This document shows, piece by piece, positions 53,231 to 61,599 of a DNA stretch of 64,000 nucleotides. The notes below the pieces were generated by a model, which worked only from the letters and a program-made list of their open reading frames with translations, did not search any database and had not been told where the DNA came from. Origin of the DNA: Streptomyces sp. NBC_00271 (GTDB lineage: Bacteria > Actinomycetota > Actinomycetes > Streptomycetales > Streptomycetaceae). Each line of letters opens with the position of its first letter. Positions within the stretch are counted from its first letter, which is position 1. Both the position numbers and the translations under genes were made by a program. The stretch lies in assembly GCF_036178845.1 (NCBI RefSeq), contig NZ_CP108070.1, forward strand, positions 3,968,001 to 4,032,000, written 5' to 3'.

Positions 53231-53881
53231 ATGAGCTCACCGCTGCCCTCGGTTCCCGCCGTCTCCGTGCTGGATCTCGCCCCCGTGGTTCCCGTCGTCG
53301 TGGTGAACGAGATCGCGGACGCCGTACCCCTGGCCACGGCACTCGTCGCGGGTGGGCTGCCCGCGATAGAGGTGACCCTGCGGACGCCGTGCGCGCTCGA
53401 CGCCATCCGGGCGATCGCGGACGGGGTGCCGGGCGCGGTGGTCGGCGCGGGCACCGTCATCACGTCGGCGCAGGTGACGGAGTGCGTGGCCGCGGGCGCC
53501 CGGTTCCTGGTCAGTCCCGGCTGGACCGACGTACTGCTCGATGCCATGAAGGCGTCCGGGGTGCCGTTCCTGCCGGGGGTGTCCACGACCTCGGAGGTGG
53601 TGGCGCTGCTGGAGCGCGGGGTGCGGGAGATGAAGTTCTTCCCGGCGCAGGCTGCGGGCGGCACGGCGTACCTCAGGTCGCTCGCCGGACCGCTGCCGCA
53701 GGCCAGGTTCTGCCCGACGGGCGGTATCGGCCCCACCTACGCGCCGGACTACCTCGCCCTCCCCAACGTCGGCTGCGTGGGCGGGACATGGATGCTTCCC
53801 GAGGACGCGATCGCCGCGAAGGACTGGGCGCGTGTGGAGAGCCTGGCGCGCGAGGCGGCCGCGCTCAGGCCACGCGGATGA
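53231..53881 (+). CDS. eda: KDPG/KHG aldolase
   Basis: A 216-residue class I aldolase that splits 2-keto-3-deoxy-6-phosphogluconate into pyruvate and glyceraldehyde 3-phosphate. VPVVVVNEI, IEVTLRTPCALDAI with the catalytic Glu, GAGTV, FLVSPG, FLPGVSTTSEV and MKFFPAQ with the Schiff-base Lys (in EMKFFPA) are all present, then RFCPTGGI. Entner-Doudoroff or sugar-acid catabolism fits. Its end overlaps the convergent MDR gene by 17 bases. Confidence 0.95.
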   Translation: MSSPLPSVPAVSVLDLAPVVPVVVVNEIADAVPLATALVAGGLPAIEVTLRTPCALDAIRAIADGVPGAVVGAGTVITSAQVTECVAAGARFLVSPGWTDVLLDAMKASGVPFLPGVSTTSEVVALLERGVREMKFFPAQAAGGTAYLRSLAGPLPQARFCPTGGIGPTYAPDYLALPNVGCVGGTWMLPEDAIAAKDWARVESLAREAAALRPRG

Positions 53882-54881
53882 CGACCTTGCCGAAGGCCAC
53901 GCCGGACTCGTAGTGGCGGAACGCCTCGTGGACCTCGTCGAAGCCGAAGACCCGGTCGATGACCGGGCGGGTGCCGTGCAGGGCGAGGGCTCGGTTCATG
54001 GACTCGAAGTGGGTCCGGCTGCCGACGAAGAGCCGCCGCATCGTCACCAGACTCGACGCGAGCGCGTCCGTCGTGATCTCCAGCGAGGCCTTGCGCGGGC
54101 TGTTGGCACTGACCAGGACGATCCTGCCGTAGAGCGCCGAGGCGCGGACCGACTGCTCGATCGTCTCCGGGCCCACGGTCTCGACGACGAGGTCCACGCC
54201 GCGCCCGCCCGTGAGGTCGCGGACCGTCTGTCCCCACGCGGGGTGGTCGGCGTACCGCACGACGTGGTCGGCGCCCAGGGCCTTGAGTCGCTCGGCCTTC
54301 TCCGGGCTCGATGTCGTGGCGACGACCTCGGCGCCCAGCATCTTCGCGAACTGCACGGCGAACAGCGAGAGCGCGCCCGTGCCGAGTGTCAGCACCGTCT
54401 CGCCGGGGACCAACGCCTCACCGCCCGTCAGCGCGTGCCAGGCCGTGACGCCCGCGCAGGGCAGGCAGGCGGCCTCCTCCCAGCCGAGGTGGTCGGGCAC
54501 CCGCACCGCCGCGTCCTCGTCGAGGCGCGCGTACTCGGTGAGCATGCCGGGCAGGGTGGCGCCGGGCTGGTCGATCAGCGCGGGCGTGATCCTGCCGTCG
54601 ATCCACTTCGGGAAGTACGTGCTCGCCACCCGGTCCCCGACCGCGAACCGGGTCACCTCCGCGCCCACCGCGACGACTTCGCCCGCTCCGTCACTCAGCG
54701 GGATCACGTCCGGCACGGCCTTCAGCGGATAGGTACCGTTCAGGATCAGCAGATCGCGCTTGTTGAGGGAGACGGCGCGGACGCGGACGAGGATGTCGCG
54801 GGGGCCTGGCTCGGGGCGGTCCGTCTCGCGCGGGGCGATGCCGTCGACGGTGCCGGGCGTTTCGAGGTGGTAGGCGCGCAT
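53865..54881 (-). CDS. NAD(P)-dependent alcohol dehydrogenase, quinone-reductase-like MDR
   Basis: A 338-residue medium-chain dehydrogenase without zinc ligands. GAGEVVAVG, DRVASTYFPKWIDG, LPCAGVTAWHAL and LTLGTGALSLFAVQFAKMLGAEVVATTSS give the Rossmann core; the catalytic-zinc Cys/His positions are absent, so quinone or enal reduction is more likely than alcohol oxidation. It is divergent from an XRE regulator, its probable regulator. Confidence 0.9.
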   Translation of the reverse strand: MRAYHLETPGTVDGIAPRETDRPEPGPRDILVRVRAVSLNKRDLLILNGTYPLKAVPDVIPLSDGAGEVVAVGAEVTRFAVGDRVASTYFPKWIDGRITPALIDQPGATLPGMLTEYARLDEDAAVRVPDHLGWEEAACLPCAGVTAWHALTGGEALVPGETVLTLGTGALSLFAVQFAKMLGAEVVATTSSPEKAERLKALGADHVVRYADHPAWGQTVRDLTGGRGVDLVVETVGPETIEQSVRASALYGRIVLVSANSPRKASLEITTDALASSLVTMRRLFVGSRTHFESMNRALALHGTRPVIDRVFGFDEVHEAFRHYESGVAFGKVVIRVA

Positions 54882-54996
54882 GTCGGCTCCCTGGGGTGTG
54901 CTCCGTGGATGCGTCCATGCTGCTCGGACGGGGTACGCCGCTCAATTCCCCGTGAGGTATGGCCGGACTGTCGTACCCGTGACGTACAACTGAGCC

Positions 54997-55806
54997 ATGA
55001 CCATCAGCACGGCCGCCTCGGTGACCGAACCCCCACCCTTCGCCCGGGAGCTGCTGCGCTGGCGCACCGCGCGCCGGGTCAGTCAGCTGGAGCTCGCCTC
55101 GCGGGCGGGGACGACCCAGCGGTACGTCAGTTTCATCGAGCGCGGGCGGTCGGTGCCCGGCAGGGAGATCGTGATCCGGCTCGCCGAGTCGCTCGGCCTG
55201 ACGCTGCGGGAGCGCAACTCGCTGCTGCTGGCGGCCGGTTACGCGCCCGCGTTCGCGGAGTCACCGCTCGACGCGGTCGCGTTGAAGCCCGTACGGGAGG
55301 CGTTGGACAGCATTCTCGAAGGGCATCTGCCGTATCCGGCGGTGGTGGCGGGGCCGCGGGGTGAACTCGTGGCGGCGAACGAGGCGTTCGACGTGCTCAC
55401 CGAGGGCGCGGACCCCGCGCTGCTCGCGCCGCCCGTCAATGTGCTGCGGCTCGCGCTGCATCCGCGCGGGATGGGCTCGAGGGTGGTGAACCTGGACGCG
55501 TGGGGGCAGCACATCGTGGAGAACCTGCGGGCCCGTGCCGTGCGCAGCCCCGATCCCCGACTCGCCTCCCTGGCCGAGGAGTTGGCGGACTACGTACCGG
55601 CGAGTGAGCCCGGCGCCGACTATCTCGGCTTCGCCGTGCCGCTGCGACTGCGGTGCCCGGAGGGCGAGTTGAGACTGCTCACCACGCTGACGTCGTTCGC
55701 GACCGCGGTCGACGTGACGCTCGCCGAGCTCCACCTGGAGGCGTTCCTACCGGCGGACCGGGAGACCGCCGAGATCCTGCGGGCCCGGGCCGCTCGGCGC
55801 GGGTGA
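54997..55806 (+). CDS. XRE-family regulator with MmyB-like domain
   Basis: A 269-residue regulator. The helix-turn-helix is at residues 15-75 (LLRWRTARRVSQLELASRAGTTQRYVSFIERGRSVPG) and the MmyB-like ligand domain at about 90-265 (AVVAGPRGELVAANEAFDVL). Such genes usually control a neighbouring oxidoreductase, here the divergent MDR gene; a GTAC-N6-GTAC dyad sits near 54974-54987. The last codons and stop lie in a tandem repeat. Confidence 0.92.
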   Translation: MTISTAASVTEPPPFARELLRWRTARRVSQLELASRAGTTQRYVSFIERGRSVPGREIVIRLAESLGLTLRERNSLLLAAGYAPAFAESPLDAVALKPVREALDSILEGHLPYPAVVAGPRGELVAANEAFDVLTEGADPALLAPPVNVLRLALHPRGMGSRVVNLDAWGQHIVENLRARAVRSPDPRLASLAEELADYVPASEPGADYLGFAVPLRLRCPEGELRLLTTLTSFATAVDVTLAELHLEAFLPADRETAEILRARAARRG

Positions 55807-55899
55807 CCTCCGGGCCCAGGGCGCTCGGCGCGGGTGACCTCCGGGCCCAGGGCGCTCAGCGCAGGTGACCTCCGGGTCCAGGGCGCTCAGCGCAGGTGA
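55791..55899. repeat. 31-base tandem repeat bridging two convergent stop codons
   Basis: Units start at 55791, 55822, 55853 and 55884 (CGCTCGGCGCGGGTGACCTC in the first two; the last is partial). The stop of the XRE gene (55804-55806) is in unit 1 and the stop of the RNase H gene (55887-55889, minus) in unit 4. Each unit carries TGA on the plus strand in the same place. Confidence 0.85.
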
Positions 55900-57101
55900 G
55901 AGGTGTCGTTGAAGAGGCGCAGGCTGGCGTTGCCGTCCGCGTAGTAGGCCACCGCCGACAGGGAGGCCGCGGACAGCTCCATCCGGTACAGGGACTCCGG
56001 CGGGGCACCGATCGCGAGCCGTACGAGGCTCTTGATCGGGGTGACATGGCTGACGAGGAGGACGGTGCGGCCCGCGTAGGAGGCGATGAGCTTGTCGCGG
56101 GTGGTCGCGATACGGCGGGCGGTCGCCGCGAAGCTCTCGCCGCCGCCGGTCGGTTCCGCCTTCGGGGAGGCGAGCCAGGTCTTCAGGTCCTCGGGGTACC
56201 GCTCCTGCACCTCGGCGAAAGTGAGGCCTTCCCAGGCGCCGAAGTCCGTCTCGCGCAGGCCGTCCTCGATGGCGACCTCCAGTCCCAGGCGGGCGGCGAC
56301 GGCGGCGGCGGTCTGGCGGGTACGGGTGAGTGGCGACGCCACGATCGCCTGGACGGTGCCGCGTGCGGCCAGCGCGGCGGCGACGCGCTCGGCCTGCTCC
56401 CGGCCCACGTCCGAGAGCGACGGGTCGGTGCCGCCGCTGCCGGAGAAACGCTTCTGGGGGGTGAGGAGGGTCTCGCCGTGGCGCAGGAGCACGAAGGTGG
56501 TGGGGGCGCCCATGTCGGGGGCCGCGCCCCAGCCGGTCGACGGCGCCGGGGTGGCCACGTTGTGCGCGGCCCGTGCGTCGGCGTCGGCCTTCGCGGCTTC
56601 GCCACCGGGAGTCGTCCGAGTGCGGGTCTGTGGGGGCTGGTCGCGCAGTTCCCCGCGCCCCTCACGGGGCGCCGACGGGGACCACGGTTCGCCGCGCCGC
56701 CCGGCGTCCATCGCCTCGTTGGCCAGTCGGTCCGCGTGCTTGTTCTGTTCGCGCGGCATCCACTCGTAGGTGATCCGGTCGGGCGGGAAGATGCGGGCCG
56801 CCTCCGCGGCCAGGGGCTTCATGTCCGGGTGCTTGATCTTCCAGCGGCCGGACAACTGCTCGACGACGAGCTTGGAGTCCATCCGGACCCGGACGCGCGC
56901 GGCCGGGTCCAGTTCGTGGGCGGCGCGCAGGCCCGCCACCAGGCCCCGGTACTCGGCGACGTTGTTGGTGGCGATGCCGATGTACTCGGCACGCTCCGCC
57001 AGTGTCTCCCCGGTGGCCGCGTCGATGACCACGGCGCCGTACCCCGCGGGTCCCGGGTTGCCCCGGGAACCGCCGTCGGCCTCGACGATGAACTCCCGCA
57101 C
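55887..57101 (-). CDS. Bifunctional RNase HI / histidine phosphatase (CobC-like)
   Basis: A 404-residue fusion known from mycobacteria. Residues 1-140 are RNase HI, which cuts RNA in RNA-DNA hybrids, with catalytic acids D9, E50, D75 and D124. Residues 200-404 are a histidine phosphatase (LLRHGET, R207 H208 G209; VSHVTPIKSLV) similar to alpha-ribazole phosphatase. The linker (about 141-199) is Ala-rich and contains the peptide REGRGELRDQPPQTR at residues 146-160, translated from intergenic repeat module B. The gene is followed by the zinc-ribbon and Nif3 genes upstream in one operon. Confidence 0.92.
   Translation of the reverse strand: MREFIVEADGGSRGNPGPAGYGAVVIDAATGETLAERAEYIGIATNNVAEYRGLVAGLRAAHELDPAARVRVRMDSKLVVEQLSGRWKIKHPDMKPLAAEAARIFPPDRITYEWMPREQNKHADRLANEAMDAGRRGEPWSPSAPREGRGELRDQPPQTRTRTTPGGEAAKADADARAAHNVATPAPSTGWGAAPDMGAPTTFVLLRHGETLLTPQKRFSGSGGTDPSLSDVGREQAERVAAALAARGTVQAIVASPLTRTRQTAAAVAARLGLEVAIEDGLRETDFGAWEGLTFAEVQERYPEDLKTWLASPKAEPTGGGESFAATARRIATTRDKLIASYAGRTVLLVSHVTPIKSLVRLAIGAPPESLYRMELSAASLSAVAYYADGNASLRLFNDTSHLR
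56621..56664 (-). repeat. Intergenic repeat module B inside the RNase H/phosphatase linker
   Basis: TGGTCGCGCAGTTCCCCGCG and flanks match copy 1 at 3091-3130 and copy 2 at 5391-5440. The module is in frame and adds about 15 residues to the linker between the two enzyme domains. Confidence 0.85.
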
Positions 57102-57113
57102 GCCCCGCGCCCC

Positions 57114-57857
57114 TTACAGACCGGACTCGGACGTACGCACCAGGATGCGGCGGCAGTTCTCGCAGCGCAGCACGGTGTCCGGGGAGGCCGCCTTCACGTC
57201 GTTGACCTCGGTGATGTTGAGCTCCAGACGGCAGCCCTCGCAACGGCGCTGGTAGAGCCGCGCGGCGCCGACGCCGCCCTGCTGCTGGCGCAGCTTGTCG
57301 TAGAGCTTCAGCAGGTCGGCGGGGACGGAGGCCGAGACGACCTCGCGCTCCTTCGTCACCGAGGCGGTCTCGCCGTCGAAGGACTCGAAGGCGGCGTCCC
57401 GGCGGCCGGTCGCGTCGTCGATCTTCGACTGCACGGAGGAGGTCCGCTCGGTCAGCTCGGCGACCCGCTCCTGCGCGGACTCGCGACGCTCCATGACCTC
57501 GAGGACGACGTCCTCCAGGTCGCCCTGCCGCTTGGCGAGGGAGGTGATCTCGCGCTGGAGGTTCTCCAGGTCCTTGGGGGAGGTGACGGCACCGGAGTCC
57601 AGGCGCTGCTGGTCGCGGGTGGCGCGCTGGCGCACCTGGTCCACGTCCTGCTCGGCCTTGGTCTGCTCGCGGGCGCAGTCGCTCTCCTCGGTCTGCGCGG
57701 CGACGAGCAGGTCGCGCAGCTGCGTGAGGTCCTTGTTCAGCGACTCGATCTCGGCGTGCTCGGGAAGGGACCTCCGCTTGTGCGCGAGCTGCTGCAGGCG
57801 TACGTCGAGGGCCTGGACGTCGAGAAGTCGGATCTGGTCGGCAGGCGCGGCGTTCAG
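57114..57857 (-). CDS. C4-type zinc ribbon coiled-coil protein, with CTG start
   Basis: A 247-residue protein: a long coiled coil (residues about 10-170; LLDVQALDVRLQQLAHKRRSL, VAELTERTSSVQSKIDDA) followed by a C-terminal zinc ribbon with RRCEGCRLEL and LRCENCRRIL. Such proteins occur in most actinomycetes upstream of RNase HI and may act on nucleic acids. No ATG, GTG or TTG is available before the coiled coil: the start must be the CTG at 57857, with GGGAG seven bases upstream, overlapping the Nif3 stop as CTGA. The shorter GTG frame at 57644 would lose 71 conserved residues. Confidence 0.85.
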   Translation of the reverse strand: MNAAPADQIRLLDVQALDVRLQQLAHKRRSLPEHAEIESLNKDLTQLRDLLVAAQTEESDCAREQTKAEQDVDQVRQRATRDQQRLDSGAVTSPKDLENLQREITSLAKRQGDLEDVVLEVMERRESAQERVAELTERTSSVQSKIDDATGRRDAAFESFDGETASVTKEREVVSASVPADLLKLYDKLRQQQGGVGAARLYQRRCEGCRLELNITEVNDVKAASPDTVLRCENCRRILVRTSESGL

Positions 57858-58711
57858 TTGGGGGCTCCCATTGCGTTAGGTGTTTCGGTGGACGCCGCGT
57901 GGGCGGTCCAGGGGTCGGTGACCGTCTTGGAGACGTGGACCCGCAGGCCCCATCCCTTGCGGTCGGAGATCTCGTCGAGCTGGGCGGCGGCCAGCTCGCA
58001 CCAGGGCCACTCGGTGGCCCAGTGCGCCGCGTCGAGCAGCGCGAGAGGACTGTGGGCGCGGGCCTCCGACGCCGGGTGGTGGCGCAGGTCCGCGGTGAGG
58101 AAGGCGTCGACGCCGGCGGCGCGCACGTCGTCGAAGAGGCTGTCGCCGGAGCCGCCGCTGACCGCGACGGTCCGTACGACCGCCTCGGGGTCGCCGGCGA
58201 CGCGGATGCCCTGCGCGGTGGCGGGCAGTCGCCCGGCGGCGCGCGCGGCGAGTTCACGGACGGTCAGCGGGTGGTCCAGCTCACAGACGCGGCCGAGGCC
58301 GCGGCGGCCCTCGGGGTCGGTGGGGTCCGGCACGAGCGGCCGTACGACCCGCAGGTCGAGTGCCCCGGCGAGGGCGTCGCTGACTCCCGGGTCGGCGCGG
58401 TCGGCGTTGGTGTGGGCGACGTGCAGCGCGATGTCGTTCTTGATGAGGGTGTGCACGACCCGGCCCTTGAAGGTGTCGGCCGCGACCGTCGTCGTCCCAC
58501 GCAGATAGAGCGGATGGTGGGTGACCAGCAGGTTCGCGCCCAGCTTCACCGCTTCGTCGACGATTTCCCGAACGGGATCGACGGCGAACAGGACGCGGGT
58601 GATCTCCTGGTCCGGCTCGCCGCACACGGTGCCGACCGCGTCCCATCCCTCGGCCCTCTCGGGGGGCCAGAGGGTGTCGAGCGCGGCGATGACTTCAGAC
58701 AGACGGGGCAC
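57854..58711 (-). CDS. Nif3-like dinuclear metal-centre protein
   Basis: A 285-residue Nif3/YbgI protein that forms a hexameric ring with a two-metal site. LLVTHHPLYLRG carries two metal-binding His, VAHTNADRADPGVSDAL holds a His and Asp, and DAAHWATEWPWCELAAAQL near the end completes the site. It is often called GTP cyclohydrolase I type 2-like, but its reaction is not known. It is the first gene of the operon with the zinc-ribbon and RNase HI genes. Confidence 0.9.
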   Translation of the reverse strand: MPRLSEVIAALDTLWPPERAEGWDAVGTVCGEPDQEITRVLFAVDPVREIVDEAVKLGANLLVTHHPLYLRGTTTVAADTFKGRVVHTLIKNDIALHVAHTNADRADPGVSDALAGALDLRVVRPLVPDPTDPEGRRGLGRVCELDHPLTVRELAARAAGRLPATAQGIRVAGDPEAVVRTVAVSGGSGDSLFDDVRAAGVDAFLTADLRHHPASEARAHSPLALLDAAHWATEWPWCELAAAQLDEISDRKGWGLRVHVSKTVTDPWTAHAASTETPNAMGAPN

Positions 58712-58966
58712 GGGGAAAGGCTACCTGGCTCGGGCCGGTGCCCCACCGGTCTCGGGCCGGTCCCGGGGTGCGCGACCAGGGGTCCCGGCGGCGGGCGGCC
58801 CTCGGTGATCGGGGCCCCACCCCCTTCTCCCCGCACCGTTCAGCACACGCGTCCACGTTCCCTCAGGCGAATCGCGGCACGGCCACCCTTATGTGTGAAG
58901 CGCCCGCCCGCCGGTCCCACGTCTGTGCGTGCGAAAACTAGCTTCGTCGCCGGAGGTGACCGAACG

Positions 58967-60253
58967 ATGACGGCCTGTGCCACCGAGCCTGCGGCGGAAC
59001 CCGGGGACGAGCGGGCCACTCGCCCCACGGATACGACCGCCCACCCCGCGGATGCGACCGCCTGCCCCATGGATGTGATCGCCCGCCCCACCTGTGTGAT
59101 CGCCGCGGACGGAACCTACGCGGCCCGCCTCGCCCTCGACGGCGAGTGCTGGTTCCCGGAGCGCTGGACGCTGGACGGCCCCGAGCCCTACGCCGTACCG
59201 CTGCCCTCCCACCAGCCGGAGGAGCCCGGCACCGAGGTGCTGCCGATGTCCGACGGGCGGGTGCTGATCCACCGCGTCGCGGACGGGCGGCACACGTTCT
59301 CGCTGCTGTACCCGACCGAGCCAGGCACCGGGGAGCTGCTCCTCGGCGCGGTGGAGTGCCACGACGAGGACGCCCGGCTGTGGCTGCTGCCGCCCGCGCC
59401 GGACGGGGAGCATGCGTACGCCCTCGCCACGGGCCGTGACTCCACGGCGGTGTGGCTGGTGGCGGGCGGCGCGTTCGGGCCGGAGCACCTGGCCGAGGTG
59501 CCGGGCCGCTGTTCGGGCGGGGCCTGGCTGGACGGCGCGGGGCGCCTGCTGGCCCTGGACCGCCGCCTGGACGGCCGCACCAAGACGGTGGTCGTCGACC
59601 TGGGGCGCGGCGGTGAAGTAACGCCACTGCTGCAGATCGCCGAGGACAGCGACGACCGGCTGCTGCTCGCGGACGCCGACAGCGGACTGCTGCTGATCCG
59701 CTCCGACGCGCCGTCCCCGGGCCTCGACCGCCTCGGCTGGGGCGTCCTCGGCAGCACCCTGCCGATCCGCTTCCCCGACTGTCTGCAGGCCACCGACTGC
59801 GCGGTGACGCCGTTCGCGATCCAGCCGGGGCAGGTACTGACGCCGGAGCGCTGCGCGGTGGCCCTGCGCATCGACGGACCGGCCGGCAGTTGGGTGGGCG
59901 TGTGGCGACCGGTCGAACGCCAGGTCCACCATCTCGCGGCCCCGGAGGGCTGGTTGGCGGGCGCGGGCCTGTGGACCAGGGAGGGGGTCCTCCAACTGCC
60001 GTACGCGACGGGGTCGGTGCCGTGCGGGGTGACGAAGGTGACGGCGCCCGCCGTCGCGGTGACGGCGGAGGCACCCCCTCCGCCGGAACGGCCCACGGCG
60101 CGCCCGGTCCCCCTCCAACAGGCACCGCTGGGCGGGCAGTCCCCCGTGAGAAGGCGGCCCCTTTCCGTCCGTCCTGCGCCCGAGGACGAGGTCTTCCGGG
60201 CCGAAGGGGGGTCCGGGGGCGAGAACAGGTCCCCCGCCCCCGTTCCCGCGTGA
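58967..60253 (+). CDS. Conserved hypothetical protein
   Basis: A 428-residue protein of unknown function. The ATG at 58967 is placed by GGAGGTGA seven bases upstream. The N-terminus (about 15-50) is made of short repeats with Asp-Thr/Ala and His/Cys-Pro spacing (TTAHPADATACPMDVIARP). Residues 55-380 are strand-rich with regular Gly-Arg/Leu motifs (SDGRVLIHRVADGRHTF, GGAWLDGAGRLLALDRRLDG) that suggest a beta-propeller. The last 60 residues are Pro/Arg-rich and partly derived from intergenic repeat module A. No signal peptide is seen. Confidence 0.7.
   Translation: MTACATEPAAEPGDERATRPTDTTAHPADATACPMDVIARPTCVIAADGTYAARLALDGECWFPERWTLDGPEPYAVPLPSHQPEEPGTEVLPMSDGRVLIHRVADGRHTFSLLYPTEPGTGELLLGAVECHDEDARLWLLPPAPDGEHAYALATGRDSTAVWLVAGGAFGPEHLAEVPGRCSGGAWLDGAGRLLALDRRLDGRTKTVVVDLGRGGEVTPLLQIAEDSDDRLLLADADSGLLLIRSDAPSPGLDRLGWGVLGSTLPIRFPDCLQATDCAVTPFAIQPGQVLTPERCAVALRIDGPAGSWVGVWRPVERQVHHLAAPEGWLAGAGLWTREGVLQLPYATGSVPCGVTKVTAPAVAVTAEAPPPPERPTARPVPLQQAPLGGQSPVRRRPLSVRPAPEDEVFRAEGGSGGENRSPAPVPA
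60163..60220 (+). repeat. Degenerate repeat module A at the 3' end of a coding sequence
   Basis: GTCCGTCCTGCGCCCGAGGA, then GACGAGG and GGGTCCGGGGGCG, follow the pattern of module A (GTCCGGCGTTTGAGGACGAGG ... GGGGGTCTGGGGGCG, split here). It is in frame within the last 30 codons of the hypothetical gene. Confidence 0.5.
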
Positions 60254-60262
60254 GCGACCGGT

Positions 60263-60268
60263 TACAAT
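60263..60268 (+). promoter_or_regulatory. Possible -10 of the 55-residue gene
   Basis: TACAAT in GGTTACAATCC, about 48 bases before the ATG at 60316. No clear -35 lies at the usual distance. Confidence 0.4.
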
Positions 60269-60315
60269 CCTCCGGCTGCAAAGAAGGATCTTGTTGACGG
60301 GGTGAACACTTCCAC

Positions 60316-60483
60316 ATGAGCGAAACCAGCACCATGGAACCGCCGGCCACCGACGCCCACGAGGCGACGGTCCAGGACGAAGGCCACGGCAAGCACCGTG
60401 GCCCGGTCTCCGGCCGGGACGACGAGGCGACCCCCCACGGCCGCCACCGCAAGCCGTCCGACCAGCAGAACACATCGGCCTGA
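60316..60483 (+). CDS. Small hydrophilic His-rich protein, 55 residues
   Basis: An ATG after GGGGTGA opens 55 codons (MSETSTMEPPATDAHEAT at the start, HGRHRKPSDQQNTSA at the end). The product is acidic in its first half and His/Arg-rich in its second (seven His), probably unfolded, with no known family. Codon bias matches real genes. A TACAAT element upstream and a strong terminator 20 bases downstream make it a one-gene transcript. Confidence 0.75.
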   Translation: MSETSTMEPPATDAHEATVQDEGHGKHRGPVSGRDDEATPHGRHRKPSDQQNTSA

Positions 60484-60503
60484 CGGTAAGCGGAACCAGC
60501 GAT

Positions 60504-60538
60504 ACGGCCCCGCTCGCGCTCGGCGCGAGCGGGGCCGT
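60504..60538 (+). terminator. Strong intrinsic terminator hairpin
   Basis: Perfect 16-base arms ACGGCCCCGCTCGCGC (60504-60519) and GCGCGAGCGGGGCCGT (60523-60538) with loop TCG, then TCCGTGT. It serves the small gene and possibly also the SDR operon ending at 60590 from the other side. Confidence 0.85.
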
Positions 60539-60589
60539 TCCGTGTGGCGCTCCCTGCCCCAGCCGGCACACCCGCCCCTGTCGGGCGAG

Positions 60590-61528
60590 CTAGGTGTGCT
60601 TGAGTCCCAGTACCTCCGCCGCCGCGAACGTCTCCCCCGGTGGCCGCTGCGCGTAGTACGGGCCGAGCAGTGCCTCGAGTTCGTCGTAGGTGAAGGCGTC
60701 CTGCTTGGTGTCGAACTTGGCGGCCACCCGCGGCCTATCGACGACCGCGACCATCCCGCCGTGCACGACGAGCAGCTGTCCGTTGACGTGCGCGGCGGCG
60801 GGTGAGGCCAAGTAGCCGACGAGGGGCGCGACATGCTCGGGGGCGAGGGGATCGAGGCCCTGGTCGGGGACCTCGAACCCGTGGAACACGTCCTCGGTCA
60901 TCCGGGTCCGGGCGCGCGGGCAGATGACGTTGGCCGTGACGCCGTACTTCGCGAGCGCCAGCGCGGTCGAGGTCGTCAGTCCGACGATGCCGCCCTTGGC
61001 CGCCGCGTAGTTGGGCTGTCCCGCCGAGCCCGCGAGGAACGCCTCCGAGGAGGTGTTCACGATCCGCCCGTACACCGGCCCGTCCGCCGCCTTGGACCGC
61101 GCCCGCCAGTGCACGGACGCGAAGTGGGTGGTGTTGAAGTGCCCCTTCAGATGCACGCGGATGACGGAGTCCCACTCGTCCTCCGACATCGAGAAGACCA
61201 TCCGGTCGCGCAGGATGCCCGCGTTGTTGACGAGGATGTCCAGCTTCCCGAACTCGCCGATCGCCAGGTCGACCAGCTCACGGGCCCGTTCGTGGTCGGA
61301 GACGTCCCCGGTGTGGGCGAGGGCGTGGCCGCCCGCGGCGCGGATCTCGGCGGCGACCTCCTCGGCGGGGGTGGCCGAGGCCGCGCCGGAGCCGTCCCGC
61401 CCGGGCTGCCCGTAGTCGTTGACGACGACGGCGGCACCCAGGCGGGCCAGTTCCAGCGCTTCGGTCCGGCCGAGCCCACGCCCCGCGCCGGTGACGATCG
61501 CGGCGAGCCCTTCAAGTGGCAGTGACAT
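60590..61528 (-). CDS. Short-chain dehydrogenase, MFE-2 (HSD17B4)-like 3-hydroxyacyl-CoA dehydrogenase
   Basis: A 312-residue SDR. VTGAGRGLGRTEALELARLG and VVVNDYGQPGRDGSG are typical of the dehydrogenase part of peroxisomal multifunctional enzyme 2; NNAGILRDRMVFSMSEDEWD and NTSSEAFLAGSAGQPNYAAAKGG complete the active site (Ser, Tyr, Lys). The C-terminal extension is also family-like. With a MaoC hydratase in the same operon it rebuilds the two halves of MFE-2, oxidising 3-hydroxyacyl-CoA of fatty acid or sterol side chains. Confidence 0.9.
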   Translation of the reverse strand: MSLPLEGLAAIVTGAGRGLGRTEALELARLGAAVVVNDYGQPGRDGSGAASATPAEEVAAEIRAAGGHALAHTGDVSDHERARELVDLAIGEFGKLDILVNNAGILRDRMVFSMSEDEWDSVIRVHLKGHFNTTHFASVHWRARSKAADGPVYGRIVNTSSEAFLAGSAGQPNYAAAKGGIVGLTTSTALALAKYGVTANVICPRARTRMTEDVFHGFEVPDQGLDPLAPEHVAPLVGYLASPAAAHVNGQLLVVHGGMVAVVDRPRVAAKFDTKQDAFTYDELEALLGPYYAQRPPGETFAAAEVLGLKHT

Positions 61529-61599
61529 CGAAGTCCTCAGCAGTCGTGGAGGCGGTCGTGGGGGCAATCGTGGGGGTCAGGTGGCAGCAGCCGTGAGGG

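Noticed and set aside
52269..53342. Upstream extension of the RNB ribonuclease frame to 836 residues
   Set aside because: It would cover the yaaA gene on the other strand; the RNB homology starts after the ATG at 52268.
55791..55899. Possible CRISPR array
   Set aside because: Units are contiguous copies without variable spacers, and no cas gene is present.
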